A stretch of 64,000 bases of DNA from an uncultured Spiribacter sp. (GTDB taxonomy: Bacteria > Pseudomonadota > Gammaproteobacteria > Nitrococcales > Nitrococcaceae). The stretch is taken from the NCBI GenBank assembly GCA_937884605.1, contig CALGDM010000006.1:186001-250000 (forward strand). The letters run 5' to 3'. The translations under genes were made by a program, and so were the position numbers. Shown here in pieces: positions 55,465-63,758 of this stretch; the first letter of the stretch is position 1, and every line of letters begins with the position of its first letter. The notes under the pieces are model-generated. The model worked only from the letters and a program-made list of their open reading frames with translations. It searched no databases and was not told the origin of the DNA.

Positions 55465-58400
55465 GACTCATCCTCCCGGGACAGTGCATCAATCAGCGGC
55501 TGGTAGAGCCGGTTGGCCCAGACCACCAGCAGAGGACCGGCCTCGGTGTGCGGGTCAAACAGCGCGGCGGCATCGGGAAAACACCGGCGCAGTGCCCCGT
55601 TGCCCGCGAAGGTCATCTCGCCGGGCTGGCGGGTCGAGCCTTCGTAATGCGGCAGCGCCGTTTCGGCATTGACGGGTTTGCCACTGGCCTGTCCGAGCAG
55701 TGCAAAGACGGTCCGCACCGGCAGCGGCAGAGGGCGTTCAAGCCCTGCTCGCCAGCCCTGCAGGATGGTATCGAGGCGCTCTGCTGCCGCTTCCAGGCCC
55801 ATTGCGGGGAGTTGATGGGTGGCATCGTGAGCGATGATCACACTGCGGGCAGGTAAACCGGCGGCGTTGATCGCCAGATGCTGCACCCAGTCGGTGAGCA
55901 GCCGCGGGTAGTGCGAGCGCCCATCCTTGACAGTATCGCCAGCCTTCAGCACCAGACGCAGTTGTTCACCGTCATCGAGTCGATGCAGATCGGCACTCCA
56001 GTCCTCGATGACGAAGGACTGGTCATCGACACAGCGGCTCAGTCGCAGCTCTTGAGGCGGTACCGGCTGAGGCCCTCTGGCTTGCCACGCCTGCCAGCGC
56101 CGGGCCGCGCGCAGCGCCTGGGCGATGGACTGATCAAGGGCGATCCGGCCCATGCCCGCCACCGGCAACTGACCGCTGCGCTGCAGCCGTGCCCCGGCGG
56201 CGGCGATGGCCGATTGCGGCTCATCGGGCGGGTTTGGTCGCCGCAGCGGCGCCAGCAAAGCATCCTGAACGCTGTGATGGGCAAGACCGTCAAGCTCGAA
56301 GGGTTCGCTATCCGGGGTGGCATCGCGAGTCTCGTCAAAGCGCAGCTTAAGCCGCTCGCCGGCGAAATGCCCGGTGCTGTCGCCGAGGAACCTCGCCAGA
56401 TCACGCAGGCCAAGCGCCTGCGGCGTATCCAGCAATGGCGGGCCAAGCGCCGGCGATCTGCCAATGGGCTGGGGGTCGCGCTGCCATTCGCTGGCATAAG
56501 TGAAATATTCGCCCTGACCGTCGTAGCGGGCGCTGAAAGGCTGCAGCGGATGGTCGACGGTCAGATGCGCGGACACCGTCGCGCGACCGCCATCGGGATG
56601 TTCGAGCGTCCAGCCACGATCGAGGTGATCGCGGAGCTGGCTGACCAGTACCGAGGGAGGCAGTTCGCTATCGTCACGCGGATTGCGCCCGATCCAGCTG
56701 ATGTGCAGATGATCACGAGCGGCGAGGAGTGCTTCCAGAAACAGATACCGGTCATCGTCGCGCCCGGATCGATCGCCGGGCCGATACTGTCCGCCGAGCG
56801 CCATCAGATCAAAGTCGACCGGCGGTTGGGTGCGCGGGTATTCACCGTCGTTCATGCCCAACAGGCACACCTGGCGGAACGGGATGCTGCGCATCGGCAT
56901 CATGGTACAGATGTTGACCCGCCCGGCGAGAAACCGCTGGCTGGGACCCTCGTCCTCCAGCGCGCCAAGCCAGGCATCGCGGGCCACCGACAGCGGGATA
57001 GGGTCATTGAAGGCGGCTTCGTCACAAGCGTTCAGCCACTCGGTCATGGCGTTATCGAGTCGCGACTCGAGTGCCAGTTCCTCATTGCCCTGCAGCGCCA
57101 GGCAGTCGGCCATCAGTGCGTTCACCCGGTCTGCCCACTGGCTTGGTCGACCGGGCTCCCGCAGCGCCTCGGCATGGTGTTCGAGGGTGTCAAGCAGCGC
57201 GCGCAGCGGCCCCAGCAGTGCGGCATCCAGGCTGCCCACTTCGGGGTAAGGCTCGATGCCCTGCCAGGCGTCGCCGGCCCCCACGGCATAACCCAGCAGC
57301 ATGCGCCGCAGGCCAAATCGCCAGCTGTTCTGCTCGAAACCGCGGGTGATATCGAGGGACTCGCGCCGCTCGGCATCCAGCCCCCACCGTACGCCGGCCT
57401 CGCGGCACCATTCGCGCAGGATGATCAGGTCCTCCTCGCCAAGCCCGAAGCGCTGCCGGAATGCCGGTACCTCGAGCAGATCGAGCACCTCGCCCAGGGT
57501 GAGTCGCGCATTGGGCAGATCGGTGAGTTTTTCGATGGCCGTTGCCACCGGTGCTTCGCTGCGCGCGCGCCGATCGCCGATGGTGTAGGGGATATAGCGG
57601 CGATCATGGCGGTCGAGTCGGCCGAAGACCGCCTCGACGGCCGGGGCGTAGGTGTCGATATCGGGCACCATCACAATGATATCCCGCGGCCGCAGCGGCC
57701 GATCGGTCTGCGCGGCGCGCTCGAAGGCGTCCAGCAGCCGATCATGGAGCACTTCCACTTCGCGTTGCCGACTGTGGGCGCGATGAAAGCGAATCGAGTC
57801 GTCCGTGCTCAGCACTCGCTCGTCACCGGGCGAGGGCAGCGGGGTGAGGTCGAAGATATCCTGCTGGATCTGCTCGAGCAGTGGGTAGTCGCTGATGGAT
57901 GCCGTTGTGGGGATCGGTGGCTCGAAGGCGTCGATGGTCTGGAACCAGTCGCGATATCGCTCGGGCTGATCGATTTCATTGAGGAGCGCGATAAAGTCCC
58001 GGCCCTGTTTGCCCCATGCCGCCAGCAGCGGCTGTCCTGGCGTCCCGAAGTGGCGTTGATGGCGGCGCTGGTCGAGCTTGAGCAGGTCGCGGTCCTCGAC
58101 CAGATCGGCCCAGAAATAGCCCGACGGATTCTGCACCAGCTGCAGGATCTGGCAATGCCGGGATAGGGCATATAGCGCATCCAGGACCGGGCGCGGCATC
58201 GAGGTGACACCGAATACAGTCAGACGTCGCGGCAGTGAGGGCCATTCACCCGGTTCGGCGGCGTCCAGCGCGGCAATCAACTGCGCCTGGATGGCGGGCC
58301 GCGAGAGGGATTCGGCAGCCGCGCCGATGTCGTCATGAATAGCCCGCCACAGTTGCGCCTGCCATTGCAGGTCGGGATCCAACGGCGTGATCTGCCCGCG

Positions 58401-58928
58401 CCCGTCGCGCAGGATGTCGTTGCCGGCAAGCCAGTCCGCGAGCCAGTCCGGACGATAGACCTGGTACTGGTCGTAGAGATCGGCGAGCCGCCGGGCGAGC
58501 TGGTGGCGCTTGCGTGGGTCGGCGTCATCGCCCAGATAGTGGTCCAGCGCGGCGAATGTCTGCGGGTGGGCCTTCAGCTGATCGGGGATGAGTCGATAGA
58601 TCCGCCACTGCAGACGAGTCTTTTCAAACGGCGATGTCTCGGGGATTCGACTGGCGCCGAGCACGGTGCGACAGGCCTGCCAGAGGAATGACTGGGGCAG
58701 CAGAAAACGCTGGGCAGCGGCAATGCCCGCGCCTCCGCCCCCGCCGGTAGGGGAGGCGGCAAAGGCATGCTTGAGCCACTGCGCCATGCCATTGGATTGC
58801 ACCAGAAAGGTTTCCGACTCGAGCGGCGCGGGCGGATGCGCCTGCAGGTGGCTGACGATCAGATCCCGCAGCGTCTCGAGCCGGTTAGCGTGGATGGCCG
58901 CCAGCCCCGGCGTGAATGTCTCTGTCAT
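55461..58928 (-). CDS. recC: exodeoxyribonuclease V gamma subunit
   Basis: A 1155-residue RecC, the Chi-recognising and structural subunit, with an inactivated helicase-like fold. The N-terminal segment LRDLIVSHLQAHPPAPLESETFLVQSNGMAQWLK and the central RPRDIIVMVPDIDTYAPAVEAVF are typical. Length agrees with E. coli RecC. It is the first gene of recC-recB-recD; no promoter I can name is evident in the 81-base gap to the next upstream gene, which is in the same direction. Confidence 0.96.
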   Translation of the reverse strand: MTETFTPGLAAIHANRLETLRDLIVSHLQAHPPAPLESETFLVQSNGMAQWLKHAFAASPTGGGGGAGIAAAQRFLLPQSFLWQACRTVLGASRIPETSPFEKTRLQWRIYRLIPDQLKAHPQTFAALDHYLGDDADPRKRHQLARRLADLYDQYQVYRPDWLADWLAGNDILRDGRGQITPLDPDLQWQAQLWRAIHDDIGAAAESLSRPAIQAQLIAALDAAEPGEWPSLPRRLTVFGVTSMPRPVLDALYALSRHCQILQLVQNPSGYFWADLVEDRDLLKLDQRRHQRHFGTPGQPLLAAWGKQGRDFIALLNEIDQPERYRDWFQTIDAFEPPIPTTASISDYPLLEQIQQDIFDLTPLPSPGDERVLSTDDSIRFHRAHSRQREVEVLHDRLLDAFERAAQTDRPLRPRDIIVMVPDIDTYAPAVEAVFGRLDRHDRRYIPYTIGDRRARSEAPVATAIEKLTDLPNARLTLGEVLDLLEVPAFRQRFGLGEEDLIILREWCREAGVRWGLDAERRESLDITRGFEQNSWRFGLRRMLLGYAVGAGDAWQGIEPYPEVGSLDAALLGPLRALLDTLEHHAEALREPGRPSQWADRVNALMADCLALQGNEELALESRLDNAMTEWLNACDEAAFNDPIPLSVARDAWLGALEDEGPSQRFLAGRVNICTMMPMRSIPFRQVCLLGMNDGEYPRTQPPVDFDLMALGGQYRPGDRSGRDDDRYLFLEALLAARDHLHISWIGRNPRDDSELPPSVLVSQLRDHLDRGWTLEHPDGGRATVSAHLTVDHPLQPFSARYDGQGEYFTYASEWQRDPQPIGRSPALGPPLLDTPQALGLRDLARFLGDSTGHFAGERLKLRFDETRDATPDSEPFELDGLAHHSVQDALLAPLRRPNPPDEPQSAIAAAGARLQRSGQLPVAGMGRIALDQSIAQALRAARRWQAWQARGPQPVPPQELRLSRCVDDQSFVIEDWSADLHRLDDGEQLRLVLKAGDTVKDGRSHYPRLLTDWVQHLAINAAGLPARSVIIAHDATHQLPAMGLEAAAERLDTILQGWRAGLERPLPLPVRTVFALLGQASGKPVNAETALPHYEGSTRQPGEMTFAGNGALRRCFPDAAALFDPHTEAGPLLVVWANRLYQPLIDALSREDES

Positions 58929-59009
58929 GCAAACGCGTTCCCGACCGATTCAATGTATGAGCACAGCGTAGCGCCGTGTTGCGACATCGAGTGACGCACA
59001 GCGGTATCG

Positions 59010-59462
59010 CTAGATCCAGCGTCGCACCCGGCGGCAGTACCCACGATAGCGCTCACCGAACTTTGCAGCGAGGGCCCGCTCCTCGGGACGGATCTGGAAA
59101 TGGCTGACATAGGCGATGAATGCGGCGATGCCCAGTAACGCCAGCGGATGGCCGAGCCACAATGACCAGGCCGTCAGCAGCAGGGCATCAGCCAGGTAGA
59201 TCGGATTGCGGCTGCGAGCATAAACGCCATCGGCGATCAGCACGCGGGCATGGTCGGGATAGCGGGGATCGATGCTGGTATGGCGGCGGGCAAAGCGGAT
59301 CGCCGCCAGACTCATCAGGAGGATCGCGAGCACCGCCAGAGTGATTGCGATGCCGTCGAGGGCGGGGAGTGTGACGCGCATCCCCGGCAGTGCTCGATCG
59401 ATCAGTGCCATTGCGGCGGCCGCGATCAGCAGCACCAGCGGGGGAGGCAGGCGTGTGTCCAT
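59010..59462 (-). CDS. isoprenylcysteine methyltransferase-like membrane protein
   Basis: A membrane protein of about 150 residues with four or five hydrophobic helices. The diagnostic C-terminal pattern is GVYARSRNPIYLAD followed by RPEERALAAKFGERYRGYCRRVRRWI, which in ICMT/PEMT-type methyltransferases binds S-adenosylmethionine. Substrate unknown in bacteria. ATG 59462 is preferred with AGGA about 11 bases upstream; a TTG eight codons earlier (track) is possible. Confidence 0.85.
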   Translation of the reverse strand: MDTRLPPPLVLLIAAAAMALIDRALPGMRVTLPALDGIAITLAVLAILLMSLAAIRFARRHTSIDPRYPDHARVLIADGVYARSRNPIYLADALLLTAWSLWLGHPLALLGIAAFIAYVSHFQIRPEERALAAKFGERYRGYCRRVRRWI

Positions 59463-59532
59463 GGCGTGGCAAATCCTCGTGTTCAAGACCCCTAGCGTGC
59501 CACGTCGGGACGCGGGTGCTCACCTGGCGACG

Positions 59533-60096
59533 CTAGAAACCATAGATGGCGCCGGCGGTGATGGCGGTGGCGGTGTAGGCATCCTGATCCAGATAGCTCG
59601 CCCACTCCACATACCCCGAAATGCGCTCGGTCAGGGCCGCTTGCGTCCCAACGCCGTAGGACAGACCGCTATCGTCGAGGGTGTCACTGACGCTGAGACC
59701 ACCGGCGCGTCCGGTCAACTCGGCCCGGGCATAGGTAAAGCCCGCCAGCCCATACACGGACAGCCCCCGGGTGATCGGCAGATGACCGATGGCATAGGCA
59801 CCGGCAAGTTGCTTGAGATCGATTTCGGCGTTGCTCGTCATGTTATTGCTGCCGATATCGGTGTCATCGCTCGTGAGCCCAAACCCGAGTCGACCCTCGA
59901 TGGCGATGTGCTCGGTGACATGATAGCCCAGCCGGCCGACGATGGCGGTTGGGTTGAGTGTCAGGTCGGCGTCCGTCTCGTAGCTGACCCGGCCAAGGCC
60001 ACCGCCCACATAAATGTCCCCGGCGCTGGCACCGAGGGCGGGTGTGGCGGATGCGGCGAGAACCAGGGCAAGGGGGAGGGTTTTTGTGATGTGCAT
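59533..60096 (-). CDS. small outer-membrane beta-barrel protein
   Basis: A 187-residue protein with a signal peptide (MHITKTLPLALVLAASATPALG) and alternating amphipathic strands ending in a Phe (GAIYGF), the usual C-terminal mark for BAM-dependent insertion. About eight strands are predictable, as in OmpX/OmpW-like barrels. It starts GDIYVGGGLGRVSYETDAD after cleavage. No function can be given. The track adds 42 upstream codons; ATG 60096 with GGAG seven bases upstream is better. Confidence 0.82.
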   Translation of the reverse strand: MHITKTLPLALVLAASATPALGASAGDIYVGGGLGRVSYETDADLTLNPTAIVGRLGYHVTEHIAIEGRLGFGLTSDDTDIGSNNMTSNAEIDLKQLAGAYAIGHLPITRGLSVYGLAGFTYARAELTGRAGGLSVSDTLDDSGLSYGVGTQAALTERISGYVEWASYLDQDAYTATAITAGAIYGF

Positions 60097-60203
60097 GCGT
60101 CTTTCTCCGCTGTTGTCGAGTCGCGAAAAGCCTAGCGACGCCGCGGATGCCGATACGCGCAATGGTCCGCACAATGGAGAAGCCGTTATCATCTGGACCG
60201 ACC

Positions 60204-60794
60204 ATGGACCGAATCCCCACAAGCACCCGAGCCACTGAAGTCACCGTCAAGCGCAGTCGTTTCATTGCCACCGCCGCGCCGGCAGCCGATCGCGACGCGG
60301 CGCTGGCGGCGGTGGAAGCGGCTCGGGCGGCCCATCCTGATGCCCGCCATCACTGCTGGGCCTGGCAGGGCCGGAACAGCGCCGGTTCCAGCGATGACGG
60401 CGAACCGGCGGGTACCGCCGGCCGGCCGATTCTGGGGGTAATCGGGCATAAGGCGCTGGTCGATGCGGTGGTGGTGGTCAGTCGCTACTTTGGCGGCATC
60501 AAACTGGGTGCGGGAGGGCTTGTGCGGGCTTATGCGGGGGCTGCGGAAGCGGTCCTGGCGGATCTGCCCAGTGCTGCGCTGCAGGCAATGATCGAGCACA
60601 GCGTGAGCATGGATTTTGCCGACGAGCAGCCTCTGCGCCACTGGCTGGCCGGCCAGAGCGATGTCGCGCTGACGTCGATCGATTATGGCAGCGGTGTGAC
60701 CGCGCGGGTCCGGCTACCGGCCACGTTGCAAGATGATTTCGCGGCCTGGTGCGCCGCCCGGGGCGTGGTGCAGGGGCCCAATGGCGCCGACTAG
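60204..60794 (+). CDS. YigZ/IMPACT family protein
   Basis: A 196-residue protein of the IMPACT/YigZ family. Signature stretches are RSRFIATAAPAADRDAAL near the N-terminus, SSDDGEPAGTAGRPILGVI and VVVVSRYFGGIKLGAGGLVRAY. Its biochemical role is unclear, although relatives act in translation control or peptide processing. ATG 60204 gives the normal beginning; the track starts 19 codons earlier. The stop TAG lies inside CTAG shared with the convergent asparaginase gene. Confidence 0.9.
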   Translation: MDRIPTSTRATEVTVKRSRFIATAAPAADRDAALAAVEAARAAHPDARHHCWAWQGRNSAGSSDDGEPAGTAGRPILGVIGHKALVDAVVVVSRYFGGIKLGAGGLVRAYAGAAEAVLADLPSAALQAMIEHSVSMDFADEQPLRHWLAGQSDVALTSIDYGSGVTARVRLPATLQDDFAAWCAARGVVQGPNGAD

Positions 60795-61783
60795 ACGATC
60801 GACCAGCCCGCCGCGGTGGCAAAACGAGTGCGCCATCGGGCTGCGCCCTGCGGCGTGGACAGCACCAGCATCAGCAGCAGACGCGCCTGGCGGGCAGTGA
60901 GCGCATCGGCGGGTACGGCGCCCGCGGCCATTACGCGCTCCAGGCTGCCGGCATATTCATAGACCTCCGCCACCGGTCCCGACGCGGTGCTCGACGTGAT
61001 CGCCACCGGGCAGCCCGCCGCGTCGGCGCGTTCAATGGCGGGTACCCAGTCGGGCGGCACCTGCCCGCGCCCCAGGGCGTCGATGATCAGTCCCTGCGCG
61101 CCATTATCCAGCAGGGCATCAATGGGACAGGCACTGCCGACCGCGGCGGTCAGGATATCCACCCGCGGCAATTGCGACCCGCGTGGGATCGGTGCCGGAA
61201 CCCGGGCGCTCAGTGGATATCGGAGGGTCGTCCCATCGATGTGGCCGATCGGGCCGTAGCCCGGCGACCCGAACCCGGTCAGACGATAGCTGCTGATCTT
61301 TCGCGCCAGCGATGCGCTATGGATTTCCTCGTCAAACACCACCAGCACACCCCGCCCCCTTGATCCGGACGCTGCGGCGACGCGCAGGGCGTCGATGAGG
61401 TTACGCGGCGCATCCGATCCGCGCTCATGCAGCGCGCGTTGCGAGCCGGTCACCACCACCGGCCGCGCGCAGTCCCCCAGAGCCTGCTGCAGGAACCATG
61501 CCGTGTCCTCCAGCGTATCCGTGCCGTGGGTGATGACAATCCCGTCGGTGGAAGGATCAGCCAGGCGGGTCTCGCAACGCTCGGCGATCCGACATAGATC
61601 CTCGGCATCAATGGCGTTGCTGGGTTTTTGCAGCAGCGACTCGGTCTGCACCGCCGGGCCCTGGTCGAGGGCGGCGTTGATGGGGTCGAGCAGTGCCTCG
61701 GCGGGGAGGGCACCGGCGACATTGCGGCCGGCGGCGCTGGGGGTGCTGGCGATGGTGCCGCCGGTGGTCAGCAGATGGATCAT
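60791..61783 (-). CDS. asparaginase
   Basis: A 330-residue L-asparaginase/glutaminase-type enzyme. The first catalytic loop is LLTTGGTIAS with the nucleophilic Thr and the second is GIVITHGTDTLEDTAWFL with the Thr-Asp pair; VVTGSQRALHERGSDAPRNL is also conserved. No signal peptide, so cytosolic. It releases ammonia and aspartate. Divergent from the urease operon, in a region with NtrC/sigma-54 elements. I could not find a matching -24/-12 element for the asparaginase side. The track start is 26 codons upstream; ATG 61783 has AAGGAG. Confidence 0.9.
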   Translation of the reverse strand: MIHLLTTGGTIASTPSAAGRNVAGALPAEALLDPINAALDQGPAVQTESLLQKPSNAIDAEDLCRIAERCETRLADPSTDGIVITHGTDTLEDTAWFLQQALGDCARPVVVTGSQRALHERGSDAPRNLIDALRVAAASGSRGRGVLVVFDEEIHSASLARKISSYRLTGFGSPGYGPIGHIDGTTLRYPLSARVPAPIPRGSQLPRVDILTAAVGSACPIDALLDNGAQGLIIDALGRGQVPPDWVPAIERADAAGCPVAITSSTASGPVAEVYEYAGSLERVMAAGAVPADALTARQARLLLMLVLSTPQGAARWRTRFATAAGWSIV

Positions 61784-61814
61784 GGGGCAAGCCGCTCCTT
61801 GAAACAGTCCGATT

Positions 61815-61829
61815 GCATCATTCTGGTGC
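61815..61829 (+). promoter_or_regulatory. NtrC-type site upstream of the urease operon
   Basis: GCATCATTCTGGTGC matches GCAC-N7-GTGC with one mismatch and sits in a longer TTGCATCA-TTC-TGGTGCAA symmetry. Its centre is about 108 bases upstream of the inferred sigma-54 start, a normal enhancer distance. A second weaker GCAC...GTGC pair with 14-base spacing lies at 61858-61879. Confidence 0.6.
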
Positions 61830-61902
61830 AAATTGAGCCGATGGGGTGCAAGAAAACGCACCGCTCATGACGCTTGTGCAAGGTTCTGCCCTGATCTGAT
61901 GC

Positions 61903-61920
61903 TTGGCAAGCGATTTGCAT
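61903..61920 (+). promoter_or_regulatory. sigma-54 promoter of the urease operon
   Basis: TTGGCAAG-CGAT-TTGCAT has the conserved GG and GC ten bases apart, as required for sigma-54. One base of the core differs from TGGCACG-N4-TTGC. The inferred start near 61930 lies 34 bases before the first ORF. Confidence 0.8.
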
Positions 61921-61963
61921 AGCGCAGGACGTGAACTTATTGACTCGATCATGGAGCTGAATC

Positions 61964-62269
61964 ATGCCTCTGAAATCGTTTTGCGTCTTCCTGGCTGGGC
62001 TACTGGGCAGTTCCGCGACGTGGGCCCACAGCGTCGGACAAACCCACCACGGCCTGATGTTCTTTCACTGGCATGTCGGCGATAGCGGTCTTGTCCTTGG
62101 AGTGCCCGCCTCTGCACTCGGTGCAGCCTTTCTCTTGCTGGCCGCCGCGGCGGTGATGGCCAGCTTTCGCTACCGTCGCGCCCGACGTGCCCCGGCGGCG
62201 CTCACGTTGGCCGGCACAGCGGCGGCGTTTGCCCTGCTCGGTACCGGGCTGATCGCGGGCGCCGTTTGA
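61964..62269 (+). CDS. small His-containing membrane protein
   Basis: A 101-residue protein with a signal-like N-terminus (MPLKSFCVFLAGLLGSSATWA) and two further hydrophobic helices. A cluster of histidines follows cleavage: HSVGQTHHGLMFFHWHVGD. I do not recognise a family. Its stop overlaps ureD (TGATG), so it belongs to the urease operon. A His-rich membrane protein ahead of urease genes suggests nickel or another metal, but this is inference. GGAG is seven bases before the ATG. Confidence 0.7.
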   Translation: MPLKSFCVFLAGLLGSSATWAHSVGQTHHGLMFFHWHVGDSGLVLGVPASALGAAFLLLAAAAVMASFRYRRARRAPAALTLAGTAAAFALLGTGLIAGAV

Positions 62270-63108
62270 TGGCGGCAGTCGCACCAATGCCTCCTGACCC
62301 CGGATGGCGCGCCCGGCTCGATCTGGGTTTTGTGCCAACCGCCGAGCGCACGGTGCTTGCGCGGCGGCGCCACGAGGGCCCGCTGCGGGTGCAACGAAGC
62401 TTTCATCCCGAGGGCGCGCCCTGTCACAGCTATGTCCTGCATCCCCCCGGTGGCGTGGTGGGGGGCGATCAAATCAGCCTCGACGCCGATGTCCAGGAGG
62501 GCGCATGGGCGTTGCTGACCACACCCGGGGCCACCAAGTTTTACCGCAGTCTGGGTCGCACGGCGACGCTGCAGCAGAATCTGCGCGTGTCGCCCGGGGC
62601 GACTCTGGAATGGCTGCCCCAGGAACAGATCGTGTTCTCTGGGGCCATTGTCGAGGCGTTGACCCGCATTGACCTTGCGGTCAGGAGCCGCTGCTTTGCG
62701 TGGGAGCTGAATTGCCTCGGTCGCCCGGCGGGCGGGCTGCCTTTCGAGTCGGGATCACTTCGCCAGCGTCTCGAAGTCTGGCGTGAGGGGCGGCCGTTGC
62801 TGCTTGAGCATGCCCATATCAAGGGCGACGGCCGCGCGGTGGACGCGCCCTGGGGGCTGGGTGGTCAGCCGGCCTTTGCCACTCTGGTGGCCAGCCCGGC
62901 AAATGCCGATGCGCTGGCGACCGCGCGCGAGGTCTTGACCGACACTCCGGGCGAGGCCTCGGCGACCCGGTTGGATGACCTGCTGGTTGTGCGCTGGCGT
63001 GGGGCCGGGGCGCTTGAGGGATATGCCTTGCGTGAGCGCCTGTGGACGGCGTTGCGCCCTTGTCTGATGGGGCGGCCGATGTGCCGGCCCCGAATCTGGA
63101 ATACCTGA
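62269..63108 (+). CDS. ureD: urease accessory protein UreD
   Basis: A 279-residue UreD/UreH, part of the UreDFG complex that loads nickel and CO2 into apo-urease. Visible motifs are LRVQRSFHPEGAPCHSYVLHPPGGVVGGD and LTTPGATKFYRS. The ATG at 62269 overlaps the preceding stop (TGATG). The track gives a TTG one codon earlier. Length is normal. Confidence 0.95.
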   Translation: MAAVAPMPPDPGWRARLDLGFVPTAERTVLARRRHEGPLRVQRSFHPEGAPCHSYVLHPPGGVVGGDQISLDADVQEGAWALLTTPGATKFYRSLGRTATLQQNLRVSPGATLEWLPQEQIVFSGAIVEALTRIDLAVRSRCFAWELNCLGRPAGGLPFESGSLRQRLEVWREGRPLLLEHAHIKGDGRAVDAPWGLGGQPAFATLVASPANADALATAREVLTDTPGEASATRLDDLLVVRWRGAGALEGYALRERLWTALRPCLMGRPMCRPRIWNT

Positions 63109-63117
63109 GGAGGACGC

Positions 63118-63453
63118 ATGCAACTGACACCGAGAGAAAAGGACAAGCTGATGCTGGCCACCGCGGCCATGGTCGCCGAGCGGCGCTTGCACCGGGGCGT
63201 CCGATTGAACTATCCCGAGTCGATGGCCTATATCGCGAACGCGATCGTCGAGGGCGCACGCGACGGCCGCAGTGTGGCCGATCTGATGAGTGAGGGGACA
63301 CAGCTGCTCACCCGCGAGCAGGTCATGCCGGGCATCCCCGAAATGCTCAGCGAGGTGCAGGTCGAGGCGACTTTCCCCGATGGAACCAAACTGGTGACGA
63401 TCCACGATCCCATCGCCGAGGCGGCCAGTGAAGGTCAGGCGGTGCCATCATGA
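63118..63453 (+). CDS. ureA: urease gamma subunit
   Basis: A 111-residue UreA with [24 protein letters not shown] and the conserved [21 protein letters not shown] end. It is about ten residues longer than many gamma subunits because of a C-terminal tail ([12 protein letters not shown]). GAGG lies just before the ATG. The stop overlaps the ureB start (ATGA). Confidence 0.96.
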   Translation: MQLTPREKDKLMLATAAMVAERRLHRGVRLNYPESMAYIANAIVEGARDGRSVADLMSEGTQLLTREQVMPGIPEMLSEVQVEATFPDGTKLVTIHDPIAEAASEGQAVPS

Positions 63454-63758
63454 TGCCCGGCGAAGTCATCACGGCAGCCGGCCAGATCAGGCTCAACGCG
63501 GGGCGCGACACCCTGACCCTCCGGGTCGCCAACGCCGGCGACCGGCCGATTCAGGTCGGATCCCACTACCATTTTCACGAAGTCAATCCTGCGCTGGAGT
63601 TTGATCGCGACGCGGCGCTCGGGTACCGGCTCAATATCCCGGCGGGTACCGCGGTGCGGTTTGAGCCGGGGCAGTCCAGGGAGGTCGAGCTAGTGGCCTA
63701 CGCCGGTGGTCGCGCGATCTATGGCTTTCGCGCTGCAGTCATGGGGGAGCTTGAATGA
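63450..63758 (+). CDS. ureB: urease beta subunit
   Basis: A 102-residue UreB. Diagnostic stretches are [37 protein letters not shown] and [15 protein letters not shown]. Two adjacent ATGs (63450 and 63453) are possible; the first overlaps the ureA stop. It packs with UreA and UreC in the (abc)3 urease. Confidence 0.96.
   Translation: MMPGEVITAAGQIRLNAGRDTLTLRVANAGDRPIQVGSHYHFHEVNPALEFDRDAALGYRLNIPAGTAVRFEPGQSREVELVAYAGGRAIYGFRAAVMGELE

Noticed and set aside
55878-58166. 762-aa plus-strand ORF opposite recC
   Set aside because: No motif or plausible start and fully covered by recC; a shadow ORF. The same applies to 53356..55506 opposite recB.
61858-61879. GCAC...GTGC pair as a second NtrC site near urease
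   Set aside because: The half-sites are 14 bases apart instead of seven, so only the 61815-61829 site is supported.
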